From: Anolis sagrei
Taxonomy: Eukaryota; Chordata; Lepidosauria; Squamata; Anolidae
Reading direction: 5' to 3'
Assembly: GCF_037176765.1 (NCBI RefSeq)
Contig: NC_090024.1
Coordinates: 165,150,778-165,214,777, forward strand
DNA length: 64,000 nt
Below are positions 21,755 through 34,140 of this stretch, piece after piece. A program made the translations under genes and the position numbers. Each line of letters starts with the position of its first letter. The stretch's first letter is position 1. The notes under the pieces are model-generated. The model was not told where the DNA came from. It saw only the letters and a list, made by a program, of their open reading frames with translations, and did not search any database.

Positions 21755-22466
21755 AATTGGTTCTCAACCTTCGTAATGCCGCGACCCCTTAATACAGTTC
21801 CTCATGTTGTGGTGACCCCCAACCATAACATTTTAGTTGCTACTTTACAACTGTAATGTTGCTACTGTTATGAATCGCCATGTAAATATCTGATATGCAG
21901 AATGTATTTTCGTTCACTGAACCAAATATGCCACAAATACCCAATACACCCAAATTTGAATACTGGTGGGGTTGGGATTGGGGATTGCTTTTATCACTTG
22001 GAAGTTGTAGTTGCTGGGATTTGTAGTTAACTACAATCAAAGAGCATTCTGAACTCCGTCAACGATGGAATTGAACCAAACTTGGCACACAGAACTCCCT
22101 TGGCCAACAGAAAATACTGGAAGGGTTTTGGAGTTGTAGTTGACCTACATCCAGAGAGCACTGTGGACTCAAACAATGATGGATCTGGACCAAACTTGGC
22201 ACAAATACTCAATATGCCCAAATGTGAACACTGGTGGATTTGGGGAAAATAGACCTTGACATTTGGGAGTTGTAGTTGCTGGGATTTATAGTTCACCTAC
22301 AATCAAAGAGCATTCTGAATCACACCAATGATAGAATTGGGCCAAACTGTCCACACAGAACCCCCATGACCAACAGAGACTACTGGGTTTTCAGATGGTT
22401 TTTGGTGATCCCTCTGGCACCCCCTGGTGACCCCACAGGGGTCTTGACCCCCAGGTTGAGAAACGC
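21755..22466. mobile_element. SPIN-like hAT transposon (non-autonomous)
   Basis: The left end ttggttctcaacctt followed by taatgccgcgaccccttaat, cctcatgttgtggtgacccc and ctgttatgaatcgccatg matches the SPIN/URR1 hAT family as I remember it. The right end ccccaggttgagaaacgctg is the inverted counterpart. The middle holds two diverged direct copies of a segment with agttgtagttgctgggattt and caatcaaagagcattctgaa (about 21990-22100 and 22265-22380). No target duplication is clear. Confidence 0.7.
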
Positions 22467-22779
22467 TGTTCTACAGTGTAGATGCTTCTTCCCTTGGCCT
22501 CTGGTTGCCTGATCTCTCTCCCTCTTCCTTGCCATCTTCTGTGGTCCAGTGCAGTTTTCCAAACTCCAATCTTTCTTCATTGCTCAACTGCTGGAGATAT
22601 TGGAGGGATTTCTCCAATAGATGGGTGGTTTTGCAGGATCTGGCTCTGTTACCTGAGGGTTCATTTGCACTGTGAAATTAATGCAGTCTAACATCATTTT
22701 CGATTCTCATGGCTCAGTGCTATGGAATCCTGAGATTGGTAGGTTGGTGAAGCATCACAGATTGTGAGATCATCCAGGG

Positions 22780-23206
22780 AAGCCCTGCTCTCGCTCCCAC
22801 CTCCTTCTCAAGCGTGACTGGTGGGAACAAGAGATCGGGCCTTCTCAGTAATGGCCCCTCGGCTGTGGAACTCCCTTCCCAGCAATGTTAGGTCAGTCCC
22901 TCCCTCCTGACCTTCAGAAAAAGAGTGAAAACGTGGCTCTGGGATCAAGCCTTCAGAGAAAAACCATAGTGCAATAGATTAACTTGAATTGTCTGCAATG
23001 ATTACCAGCATGACCTTGATTATGATTGCATATTGTGTGGTTTTATAGTGATAGTAATGTTTTATAATGTTTTAATGTACTTAATTTTGATTTTTAATTT
23101 TAATGTATTTAACTGTATATTGTTGTTAAGGCATTGAATTTTTGCCTATCTGTAAGCATCCAGGGTGGAGAAAGGCGGGATATAAATATAGTAAATAAAT
23201 AAATAA
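22780..23206 (+). mobile_element. L2-like LINE 3' end
   Basis: It contains ctcggctgtggaactccctt, typical of the WNSLP motif region of L2-group LINEs, and ends gagaaaggcgggatataaat followed by (aaat)n. Only the 3' end remains. Confidence 0.55.
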
Positions 23207-23269
23207 ATCAGTACTCTTGCAGAAGAAGGCCAAAGAGCTCATAAAACTACAACACCCATTATCTCATAA

Positions 23270-23270
23270 T

Positions 23271-23302
<32 letters not shown>

Positions 23303-23470
23303 TTTTGGACACTTCTACCCCGCCCTTCTCACCCCGAGGAGGACTCAGAGTGGCTTACAAAGACACAATTTGATGCCGGCAACAATACAGCAATACAATA
23401 CAATACAACAGTAAAAACAGTATAGCAGCAATTAAACAGTTAAAAACAATTAAACGGTCGGTTCTCAGTT
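23270..23470 (-). mobile_element. LINE 3' end, reverse orientation
   Basis: It starts with a (ttta)n run at about 23274-23303, then the reverse of a LINE tail: ctaccccgcccttctcaccc, ggactcagagtggcttacaa. Similar reversed tails lie at 14113 and 40952. Confidence 0.5.
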
Positions 23471-23663
23471 CTACAACACGTGAATAAACCAGTTTAACAT
23501 TCAGTGTTCGCTGTCTCATAGTCTATAGTTTCAATTCCACATTGTCAGTCCTGTTAATTCTAGTCGTCCATTGTCCTTAACTGCCAGGTATGGCAGTTAG
23601 TGATGTCAAACTGCATTAATTGCAGTGTAGGTATGTCCTGGGAGGAATATTAACCCTAGGTTC

Positions 23664-24296
23664 TTGTGGGTTTTTTCGGGCTATAGAGCCATGTTCTAGA
23701 GGCATTTCTCCTGACGTTTCACCTGCATCTATGGCAAGCATCCTCAGAGGTTGGAAGTAGGAAAAATGGGTTTATATATCTGTGGAATGGCTGGGGTGGG
23801 GCAAGGAGCTCTTCCCTGCTGCAGTTAGGTGTGAATGTTTAGCTGATCACCTTCATTAGCATTTGAAGGCCTGCCTGAGTCTGGGAAAATCTGTTGCTGG
23901 GAGGTGTTAATCTGTGCCTGGTTTTTTCCTCTCTGTTGTTTAGCTGTTATAATTTTAGAGTTTTTTAATACTGGTAGCCAGATTTTGTTCATTTTCATGG
24001 TCTCTTCCTTTCTGTTGAAATTGTCCACATGCTTGTGGATTTCAATGGCTTCTCTGTGTAGTCTGACATGGTGGTTGTTGGTGTGGTCCAGCATTTCTGT
24101 GTTCTCAAATAATATGCTGTGTCCAGGCTGGTTCATCAGGTGCTCTGCTATGGCTGACTTCTCTGGTTGAAGTAGTCTGCAGTGCCTTTCATGTTCCTTG
24201 ATGCGTGTCTGGGCGCTGCGTTTGGTGGTCCCTATGTAGACTTGTCCACAGCTGCATGGTATACGGTAGACTCCTGCAGAGGTGAGAGGATCCCTC
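23664..24296 (-). mobile_element. Penelope-like retroelement fragment with GIY-YIG endonuclease
   Basis: On the minus strand this encodes GVYRIPCSCGQVYIGTTKRS and RIKEHERHCRL, the GIY-YIG endonuclease with the CxC motif that marks Penelope-like elements (Neptune-type in vertebrates). The 3' end has ctgaggatgcttgccatag and aaacgtcaggagaaatgcct, the common terminal sequence also found at 42430 and 51640. It is 5'-truncated: the left copy of a direct duplication abuts it at 24297. Confidence 0.8.
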
Positions 24297-24686
24297 TTAA
24301 ATAATGTACCAGTAAGGCCTTCTCGCGGACCACTATGAGAATTTCGGGGGGGGGGGGGGAGGTGAAGCCCCCCGAGCCCCCCCCCCCGGCTACATGCCTG
24401 CCTGATAGAAAAGGCCTTGGAGCTAACTAGCTTACTAAATCCCACCTTCTAAAGAGGTAAAAGGTAAAAAGATCCATGCAGCTACATTTTGCCTAGAGAG
24501 AGGCAAAGTGCATCCTTACTGGAAGGAAGAAAAGGCAGAAGAGACTGAAAAATGGTGGAGAGACCACACAGTCAATCCAGGGCAATAAAACTTAAAAAAG
24601 AAGTTCTCTCACACAATTCCATCACTACATCCTCAAAGTGGGAGGAGACAGTGGCTAGCAGTGAAGAGGAAAGACAAAGCCCTTTA
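24297..24686. repeat. Direct duplication, copy A
   Basis: It matches 25258-25651 almost perfectly apart from G- and C-run lengths and one or two substitutions. It comprises the right part of a hAT-like element (to 24400), its target duplication cctgatag, and about 280 bases of flank. It starts at ttaaataatg against the Penelope piece and ends at agcccttta. Confidence 0.85.
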
Positions 24687-25067
24687 ACCCTGTTTGGGCA
24701 TGAGTCACAAAGAGTGCCTGGCTTGGGTCTTTAGCTAGAAGTCAACCTGGAAGTAGAATCAGAGGTAACCTTGTTGTCTGGAAGAAGCCGTGGCAATACA
24801 GTGAGCTGTGATTGGGATCCATGGATGCTCAAGTCTCACTATATACAGTGGCCTAGTAAAATTGTTGGGGAATCTGAGCTCAAAATAACCCTCAGTTGTG
24901 GTGATTTATAAATATAGCAGAGTACCAGAAGTAAACTTTATAACGAACAGAAACTTACGTGTGGCAAACTGGAATAGGCCTCTATTCTTCAGGATGGCAT
25001 AGGATTGCGGTCTCATAACTTCAGGTTGAAAAATATTTATTGAGGTAAAATAAATCATTCCTGATAG

Positions 25068-25365
25068 CAGGCCCGTAGCCAGGATTTTGTTTTTTTTTTT
25101 TGGGGGGGGGGGCTGAGTTTGGTTCGGGGGGGGGGCTGAGTCTGAGTGAAAGAGGGTCTGCCCTAGCAAACCTTTTGTATCGTTACCCCAATACCCCCAT
25201 GCATATGGGATATATTGAGCATGGTGATCAGATCATGATATGAATAAACATAACAGTTTAAATAATGTACCAGTAAGGCCTTCTCGCGGACCACCATGAG
25301 AATTTCGGGGGGGGGGGGGGGGAGGTGAAGCCCCCCGAGGGCCCCCCCCCCCGGCTACATGCCTG
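25068..25365. mobile_element. hAT-like DNA transposon with 8-bp TSD CCTGATAG
   Basis: The ends are caggcccgtagccagg and ccggctacatgcctg, inverted relative to each other. CCTGATAG lies on both sides (25060-25067 and 25366-25373), a perfect 8-base target duplication. It has long G and C runs and no coding sequence. Confidence 0.8.
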
Positions 25366-25651
25366 CCTGATAGAAAAGGCCTTGGAGCTAACTAGCTTAC
25401 TAAATCCCACCTTCTAAAGAGGTAAAAGGTAAAAAGATCCATGCAGCTACATTTTGCCTAGAGAGAGGCAAAGTGCATCCTTACTGGAAGGAAGAAAAGG
25501 CAGAAGAGACTGAAAAATGGTGGAGAGACCACACAGTCAATCCAGGGCAATAAAACTTAAAAAAGAAGTTCTCTCACACAATTCCATCACTACATCCTCA
25601 AAGTGGGAGGAGACAGTGGCTAGCAGTGAAGAGGAAAGACAAAGCCCTTTA
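25258..25651. repeat. Direct duplication, copy B
   Basis: Second copy of 24297-24686. Here the hAT-like element is complete on its left, so this is likely the original and copy A the duplicate, or the pair is an assembly product. Confidence 0.85.
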
Positions 25652-26179
25652 GGGAAACATGCATAGGAATGTGGGGGAAGGAATCCCTTAGCATAGCCCT
25701 GTCTCTAGCCTAGCTACTCATTGAGGACTGGAAACTTGGTGGCACAAGGGTCTTGTGCAGAACAAAGATGAAACCCAACAAAAATGATGCTCTTATATAA
25801 AAGGGCAACATCAAGATTTGCTTTCGGGACATTTTTGGAATATTTACAAGCCGTAGAGGGTTAAATCTGTGGATACAGAATCCATGGGTTCAGAGAGCTA
25901 ACTATATCAAAAGGGGTACTGAATTGCATGCAGTGGATTCAGCAAGCCAGAAGTAGAACCATCTTTACCTGTTTTGTCCTCATATGTTCAATGGCAGAAG
26001 TTCCTATAGACTCACTTCCAGTTTGTGGTTGAAACAAGATACAGGGTGGAGGATGGGAAGGCACCTTGTTGTTTCTTGGATGATTGGAGAGTACATCTTT
26101 TTCTTTAAAACCAAGTGTGCAATCAGTCATGCACGCATGCTCACCCAATGATGGCAATCCATTCTCAAATAATGTATAG

Positions 26180-26390
26180 GTGGGTCTTTGGGATCAGCTG
26201 GCATTTAGTTCCAGGACCTTCTGTGGATACTAAAATCAATGGATGCCCGGGATACAATGGCCTAGTAAAATAATGTCCCTTATATAAAATGGAAAAGCAA
26301 GGTTTGTGTTTTAGTTTTTCCCCCCCAGAATACATTTTAGCTATGGACGGTTGAACCCATAGATCCAGAATCTGGACAGCTGGCCATCAG
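26180..26390. mobile_element. Tigger/MER2-like DNA transposon remnant
   Basis: It has ttagttccaggaccttctgt, aatcaatggatgcccggg and tggacggttgaacccatag, the pattern of MER2-type Tigger elements. Related scraps occur at about 24805-24870 and 25840-25910. Confidence 0.5.
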
Positions 26391-26399
26391 AGTCTGCGT

Positions 26400-28010
26400 G
26401 CAGAGACAACACTACACCAGCATAATACAATCCCTATACAGAACAGCAACATTTTGCAATGGATGCCAATGGTTATTACAGTACAATGTGCAACACAGTG
26501 TGCAGTGGGCAATGTGCCTTCACTTATTAAGTTGAGCATCCATTGGTCTGTCTAGTCCAAAAATGGTTCCTCTGTTAGTGTCTCTCTTAGGTCATTTTAA
26601 CTGCAGATGCTCAGACTCAATCAAAGGCCCTGCTCATGAAAAGCATATGGTAAATCATTAGGCAAAGCCTGATATGCAGCTGAAACTACTGGGAATGGAA
26701 CCAGTACAGAGAGTTGGATTCATCCCTCCCATACCATTTTAGTTTCTACTCTTCCTCAATTGTATGTGTCAGATCTGCTTTAAAATATCGGTAGCTCTTC
26801 ATTAACAAAGTACAGTCTGCTCTCATCTTTCTTGGGGGTTAGAAGGATTTTTCCTCTTTTCCAAAAGAGGAAACCGCAAATATAGGCCTTCTATGTAGTA
26901 TTTTACCTGAGAGGACACCTCTCTAGGTCCTGCACCATGATTCTATGGTCAAAATCCATCAGATGAATGGTGGAGAACCTAGCAGTACCCAGTGCTAACA
27001 CTTCCCCAGGTATTGCTAGGTCTTCCGGTGCAATTCTATTTGACACCAAGGGGAGAAATAATATGGAAAGAATCAGGGTAGATTCGTACATCACAAAAGT
27101 GAAAAGTAGCTCAAGATGTTTCAGCATACTTAGTAATATGCACATGTGAAAGGAAACACAAGATCAATCAAGTTTTGCATAAGTGAACAAAATCCTTTTG
27201 AATCTTCTAGACTTGAAGAAAAAACTTTCTAAAATGCATTCAGAGATTATTCTTTTCTTTCATATCTTAACTTTTCATGGATTTTCCTTTTGTGGCCAGA
27301 TCTATGTATCTGTGGTTTTTCAACATTCTTGGGGTGGGAAGGAGCTGGTCAGAAGGGCTCATCTGCTTTCCTCCTTTGTCACTGTTTTGCTGTTCTTACA
27401 TGCTCAACAAGGTATTCAGAAGGCAGCTACTGTTTACCTTGGCTGTTGTAGGCAGGCATGCACTGTAAGATTGGCAGAAGTAGAATCCCATTCTTTCTCC
27501 AGCCCAAGCTTTGTGGCACTGTTTACTGCAAACGTACTGCTGTAATCCAGCAGTGAGAGTCTTTGGATGCTTTTACACTGCAGAATGACAGCCCTGTTAT
27601 CACCATGGCTCAATGTGCTGGAATCCCGAGGACTGTAGTTTAGTGAGGCATCAATGCTCTTTGGCAGAGAAAGCTAAAGAACTTGTAAAATTTGTTGAAT
27701 AAATATGAAAAATGACACTGAGATCCTACACATGGCTATTTTGAAAAGGCATGTAGGAGAGGTATATTGGATGTTTAAAATGTTATACATGGCATGGAGA
27801 ACAACAGTAGGGTAATTTTTTTAACTTTCTCTTTCATTATACAAAACCTCAGTGTCAATTGCTGGAGACGAATAATGGGCCCTTTGAGAGAAAAGATAAC
27901 ATTTCTTCAAATTATGAAATGTTCTCTTACATGTCTTACAGATGGATACTAACTTGAATCGTTCTAGAGTCAGATTCATGATGTGTAAGGTTATATGTCT
28001 AGTACACTTT
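26400..28010. other. Intergenic, no recognised gene
   Basis: Mostly unique-looking AT-rich DNA. Around 27565-27670 there is a MITE-like piece. The 120-codon frame at 27183-27545 resembles no family I know. Confidence 0.5.
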
Positions 28011-28014
28011 GGGC

Positions 28015-28520
28015 ATTCCGTATATACTCGAGTATAAGCCGAGTTTTTCAGCCCTCTTTTTGGCTGAGAACCCCTCCCCCCCCCGGCTTATACTCAAGTC
28101 AAAGTTATTATATTACTCTGTTATTATTACATGTATTATTTTTCTCGATTATTACTGTTATTACATTTTCAATAGTTTACTCTATTATTATTACATTTAA
28201 TATTTTACTCTCTATCATTATTGGAAGGATACGTAAGCACATTTACATTGAAGAAGGTTTGAATAATGGTTTAATCAAGAGTTGGCAGTCTTATCTTAAA
28301 TTACAGTTTTATGTAAATATTCAAAAACATTTAACCTTCTGATGCCTCAGTTAATGTAATTTTATTGGTATCTATTTTTATTTTGAATTTTACCAGTAGC
28401 TGCTGCATTTCCCTCCTTCAGCTTATACTCGAGTCAATAGGTTTCTCAGTTTTTTTGTGGTGAAATTAGGTGCCTCGGCTTATATTCGTGTTGGCTTATA
28501 CTTGAGTATATACAGTATAT
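28015..28520. mobile_element. DNA transposon with gtatatactcgagtataagcc ends
   Basis: The left end is cgtatatactcgagtataag and the right end cttatacttgagtatatac, about 22 bases in inverted order. The interior holds runs of ttattattacatttt. No coding sequence is visible and the superfamily is uncertain. Confidence 0.6.
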
Positions 28521-29940
28521 GCAGTCCCTAGCACGTAAAACAGAATATAATACCAGTTCCTAGGGAAGAGGAGCAAAAGCATATTGTTTTTCCTACACCT
28601 TGATTATGATCTTCCCGTAGCCGTCTTGCTTGGTGACTGAAGGCATGTTCTCCTAGACTAGTTGTTGGTCTATTCAGCATGGCTGTTGTTCGCTTTTCAC
28701 GAAAAAAGGCACCCCAAACATACACTAATCTTTTTAGCTTTCTCATTTATTTTCAAGTGGGAAAAGAATCACCTTTTGAGTTACAACATATTATTTCATT
28801 TTGTTCTTATGTATAGAATTCAATAAATTTTGTTCTGAAACGGGGACCCTATTTCTTCTATACGTATGATAAATAATTGCATATTCCGGATTCTGTGAAA
28901 TGGATGATTAGGGAAAACTCATGAGGAAAGACATTTATAAAAACCATTATTTACAAAAAAATAGACATTTGTATTCTAATCTATAAGGAAACAAACATTG
29001 AAAATATGTGTTTTATGATTATCTTCAACAAGTCAATACAACACATTCATATTACCAGTGGTCAGATACAAAGCTTTGCTGCACTGTTTCTGATGCAACA
29101 AACCTTGTACAATAGTTCACAATTCTCTGATCCCATCAGGTTAGCAGCAAAGCTTTCATCACAGACTAAGCAGTAAACAGGGCCACCTAAACTAGGATAG
29201 TATATTTTGTTTCACACTTAGCCTGAGAAGTCCAGACTTTTAAAACTTAAATGTTTAAAAATATACATGTGTATTTTAAGTCCACAAATATCTATAAACA
29301 GTTTATACACAAGGTTTTTCTTTTAAAATATAAAATGATATAGTTCGATATCTGATAAAACACCAGGGAATCTAATTCAGGTCTCAGATTTCCTTTAGAG
29401 ATGACGTCACAGCTAAAAATCATAAAGACCCAAGACCTGCAATGCTTATACAGATGCTTAACTGCATGCAAGTAAATAGTGCCTTTGAAAACGTGTGTAC
29501 AACAGTTTGGCAGGATTGCAGTTCAGCATTTCAGTTTGTCTGAGCCTATAAACAAAAGAGGTGCACACCCACAAGCAATAATCAGCCATAAAACATATTA
29601 TCTTTTTGAAAATCCATCCATCAGCATGACTGGTGTACTTAGGTGTCCCATTGAGAATTGATTTGGAAGAGCTGTAGGCCTCATTTATGGAAGGTAATCA
29701 TTCAAAACCTAATGCCAATTTGAAATAGTCGTGTATGGACATTCAACATTCTTGATGTCACTGAAAGTCAGGTTCCAGTTTTGCTCATACTGCTTGGCCT
29801 GTAGTGAAATCCTGCTTGTGTAAACCTTTCAACACCATCGGTATAGTAACGTATGAGAACAGAATTAAAGAGTCCAAAAGCAGGAACATTGTTGCCCCCC
29901 CCCCAAAAGATCCAATGAGACCAGTTGCTCTTTCTTATTG
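28521..29940. other. Unannotated AT-rich intergenic DNA
   Basis: I see no repeat family or exon here. It lies well downstream of the SGIP1 stop codon (8-9 kb on the minus strand), so it could be distal 3' UTR or plain intergenic DNA. Confidence 0.4.
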
Positions 29941-29944
29941 TGAA

Positions 29945-30290
29945 CAGTAGAGTCTCACTTATCCAACCTTCGCTCATCCAATGTTCTGTATTGTCCAACA
30001 TAGTTTGCCTCCCACCCAGAATAATGCACAAGGTGGGAGGAAAGAAAGTAGCCTTGTCTGTTTTGGTGCTAAATTCATAAATACAGTAATTACTACATAA
30101 TGTTACTGTGTGCTGAACTGCTTTTTCTGTGGATTTGTTGTAAAACATGATGTTTTGGGACTTAATTTGTAAAATCATAACGTAATTTGACGTTTAATCG
30201 GCTTTTCCTTAATCCTTCCTTATTATCAAACATTTTTGCTTATCCAACGTTCTGCCAGCCTGTTTATGTTGGATAAGCAAGACTCTACTG
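29945..30290. mobile_element. Tigger-like MITE, third copy
   Basis: The ends are cagtagagtctcacttatcc and ggataagcaagactctactg. The right side is followed by ta. It matches the copies at 19198, 40527 and 48855. Confidence 0.75.
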
Positions 30291-31232
30291 TATTTCTAAC
30301 CATATGACATGGCAAAAGCAGGCTAGTTAAAGATGTCTGGTGTCACTAGAAATGATCTTTACATGAATTTGCAAGAAAATAAATGTATGATACTGCGTTT
30401 CAGAATAATTATAGATTTTGGTTATCATGGTAAACTTTCCAAATAAAAAATTAACAAGAATAAATTGGTCAAAGGATATATATATTTAAAAATAACAGGT
30501 ACAGCTACATTTCTGCATAATTGAGATGTCAAATATTTAACTATATTGTTCTGTTTACTTAAAAAAACGTTCTAATTTTAAATTTTCCCAGAGTTGTCTA
30601 TTTATGTAGATCTCTAATGTAACTTTTAATAAAGTTGTCTACAGAAATTCTTGGTTTTCCTATTAGGCTATTGTAAAGGTAGAAAATTGAAGAACAGGAA
30701 CTAGATGACAGGGAATCTGTCACCACACTCACTTAAATCTTTAAGTGAAAGAATTACTTCAATTTCCTTGTCAGGTTGTGTAAAAATATTGATCCCTCTC
30801 ACCAAGATTCAGCCGTTTTGAAATATTATTCATATAAAAATGTAGTAATTCTTGTTCATGTAATTCTGATAGAAGAATCTCAGAAAGAATTGCCAACACA
30901 ATTCAAGAGGGACATTTCTCTGTTTGCTGTTTGTTCAAAATTGGTTGAATAGGATCCCAAGAAGCCTGTTAGATACATGCAAGAGTTGGTGAGTATACAC
31001 CAGGGTTTGTTTGGGATTGTTCATTTGGTTGTTTCCAGCAGAAGGCTCTTTGTGCTATATTGGAGGCCACCTATGACAGGTTTCTGGTAGATGAGAAGTG
31101 TTTCTGAAAGGATTACTCAGAAATAGTAGTCATTTACATTGGTGCCATTGCCATCAACATTTGGTGTTCATTTATTCAGATGCATATATATGAACAATAA
31201 AACTAAGTTATTGCCCACTTGAAGGGCTAGAT

Positions 31233-31367
31233 CAGTGGTTCTCAACCTGTGGGTCCCCAGATGTTTTGGTCTTCAACTCCCAGATATCCTAACAACTGGT
31301 AAACTGGCTGGGCTTTCTGGGAGTTGTAGGCCAAAACACCTGGGGACCCACAGGTTGAGAACCACTG
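31233..31367. mobile_element. hAT-type palindromic MITE with 8-bp TSD
   Basis: The ends are cagtggttctcaacctgtgg and its inverse. The flanks are GGCTAGAT (31225-31232) and GGCTAGAC (31368-31375), a 7-of-8 target duplication. Confidence 0.8.
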
Positions 31368-31500
31368 GGCTAGACAGTTTCAGGTCTCTTTTTCCTTATT
31401 GTATATAAAGGAAATACAATCAATTTTATATAGAGGTATATACGTATGATAGTCTACCTCTTGTGTGTTGATATGCCCAATTAACTAGCTGTCTGAAGGC

Positions 31501-31630
31501 GGATCTATACTGCCCTATAACCCAGGATCTAATCCCAGATTATCTGGCAGTGTAGACTCATATAATCCAGTTCAAAGGAGATAATTTGGGATCAGATCTT
31601 GGGATATAGGGTGATGTAGATCCAGCCTCA
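31501..31630. mobile_element. Palindromic MITE, fifth copy
   Basis: The ends are ggatctatactgccctata and tatagggtgatgtagatcc, with arms around cccagattatctggcagtgt. It is nearest to the copy at 6297. Confidence 0.6.
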
Positions 31631-33500
31631 GAATGTTTGTCTTTATGTTGAGTTCTCCAAATGTTTAAAAGTATGTTAGATTCAAAAGAAGGGAAATGAA
31701 TTGGTTTACATTTTTGAAAAGTTCTCAGAGATATCTCATTTCTTTATCCATAAAGGAAACTTCAGTGAAGCTAAATAGATTTTGCTCATGAAGTTATCAA
31801 ATTGTTGTTTTTTTTAAAATCTCATTTTCCCTACTATGTATGTGTCTAGTTTAATTTATTTGGAAAATGACCTACAAATAAAACTCTGAGCAGACAAGAG
31901 TCTAGCCCCAAACATATTTTGCAGCTTCATTCTCTTTGATAAGATGGACACCTTGCTTTGACTTAATTCTAATAAGATAACTGTTCCACTCTGGTAAATT
32001 AAATAATCCAGAACACAAAACAAGTGAAATGGGTGGTACCTAGTTTCATGAAAGCACAACTAAAACATTAAGATTGACATAAATATAATTTTAAGAGCCA
32101 CTATACCAAGGCTTCTGACAAAAACAGAGTACAGGAGTCAGTCTCAGGGACATGTACTCCCCAGAGGTGTACAACATTTCATGTGTTACAATATACATGT
32201 GTGCTGATATACTTCATGTAGAGGATGTTGTCCACACAAAAGATTAGATGGATAGTGTCTATGTGTTACATGTAAATAGGGATCTACACATGGATTATCA
32301 CACCACATTTGACATTCCACATGCAGAGGTGGAAGGCATAAACACAAGAGTCTCATGTCCCATTATGTATAACCTACATACCAAAACCCAAATACCAAGT
32401 GAAAACCAACACTTGCTTTTTTTGAAGGGCGGGGGGTGATGCCTATAGGAACTATTAAAAGTAATAACTATTTCCTCCATCAAATGTTCAGATGTACTGT
32501 AAAGGGTAATTCATGCCTCTTGCAACAATTTTTAAAGGTTTGCCATGTACTTCCAAATAAAGGGATTGCTTTTAAAAATAATATGAGAATTGGAAATAAA
32601 CATTTTAGTAGCCATGAAAACCATGTTCTTGTGTAGTATAGTTGACATGGGCATTATTGTATGGCACAGTGCTAATAGAAGTGAACAGAAATTTTGGTCA
32701 GTTTGATTCTTAAAATGAAAAGGCTAAATACAAATACGGTGGGTGTATTACTAATAAGAATGAAGAATGAATAATTATGAATTGTATAATGAAAACAATA
32801 CCTTGATTACATTTTTTAATTGTGTATTCAAGCTATTCTGCTATGTCTAAAGACATGAGGAACAAGCCCACTAAAATTTAGGTGGTTAACTAAATTTTAA
32901 AAGAACTGTTATCCTGGGTTAAGAAAGAATTAAAAAAAAGGTTTTATATTCTCACTTTAGAAAACCTGCAGCCTGAAATTATGCATACTGGTCTTTACAA
33001 AGAAGTAAATCCCACAGACTTTATTGGGTTTATTTCTGCGTAAAACCGATTGTATTATTTACTCCTTTAATAATTACTGTTTCCCTTCTAGAGACCTTGC
33101 ATGAAAGATAGAAAGGTGTTTCCAGTTTAACGCCCTTCTTGAAGGCTATGCATTGTGTTTGATTTTATTCGTATATTCTGAAAGAAAGGACGATCCTGAG
33201 TATATTTTACAGGTGTATTTCCCCATTGAAACACTTGCTACCTTGGTTTATATATTCTTTTATCATATAGTCTCTCTCTACGCATAATACAAAGGCAGTT
33301 GTATATATTTTAATTATTTTTATCTTCAGTTCTTCTGAACTGGGTAAAAAAAATCCCCTGAATCATGACTGACATTTTCTTCTGCGTTTGCACAGTCAAC
33401 AAACATATGTATTTTTATTCTATTTCTAGAATATGGATCTATCAATAGTCCATAAAAAGTAAAGCCTGAGCATATTGAATGTTATGGCTACATGCCATGA
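31631..33500. other. Intergenic or distal SGIP1 3' UTR, no gene seen
   Basis: AT-rich, no recognised repeat and no exon. The low repeat content contrasts with neighbouring regions. Confidence 0.4.
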
Positions 33501-33507
33501 AACAAGA

Positions 33508-34140
33508 ATACCTGTATTTCATCACATAATAGTCACCACCGCAGAATAGTTGCACCCCCTTTTTTGGTATTATTGTTTGCCTTGCATAATAGTTGCAGAG
33601 CCATTTGAGGCTGATTTTTCCTTCCTTCCTTTCTTCTTTCTCTGAAGTCAAGGAAATTTAAAAAGTATAAAATGGAGGTATCTGAAGCTCCAAAGCAAGA
33701 AGGTTAACCCCCCCCCCCCCTGAAATGGAGGTTTCTGGAACTCGGATTTGTCCCCCCTTTCTGCAATGAACCGAGTTCCAGATTTTGTAAATTGTCTTGC
33801 TTTGGAAGAAGGAAGGAGAAGTTGAGCTCCAGAGACCTTTACTTTATAATTTTTAAACTGCCTGGCCTTCAGAGAAAGAAGGAAAGAAGAATCAGTCCCA
33901 AGGGCTCTGCAGCTTTAAAAAAACAGACAGAACAGAGGCTGTTTGTTTGAGACTGGAGCCTCCTCTTCCTCCTCCTTTGGAGGTAAGGCCTTTTATTTAA
34001 AAAACAAAACAAAAACCCAACAGAAACCAGAGAATCTAAGGCAGATTTTTCCCCATGTGAAATAGTTGCACCCCCACCCAATTTTAGAATTTTTTTTTAA
34101 AGGGTGGGGGTGTGTGACTATTGTATAATGAAATTTGGTA
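33508..34140. mobile_element. Non-autonomous DNA transposon with tttcatcacataatagtc ends
   Basis: The left end tatttcatcacataatagtc and the right end tgactattgtataatgaaat are inverted copies. The interior has repeated catataatagttgca-type blocks, a poly-C run near 33710 and gaagaaggaa-rich patches. No coding sequence. Confidence 0.55.

Noticed and set aside
21389-21856. Several frames of 64-155 codons around the CpG-rich block
   Set aside because: They overlap in most phases, as expected from high GC and few stops, and the longest runs on into the SPIN-like transposon. The block is better read as promoter plus untranslated exon.
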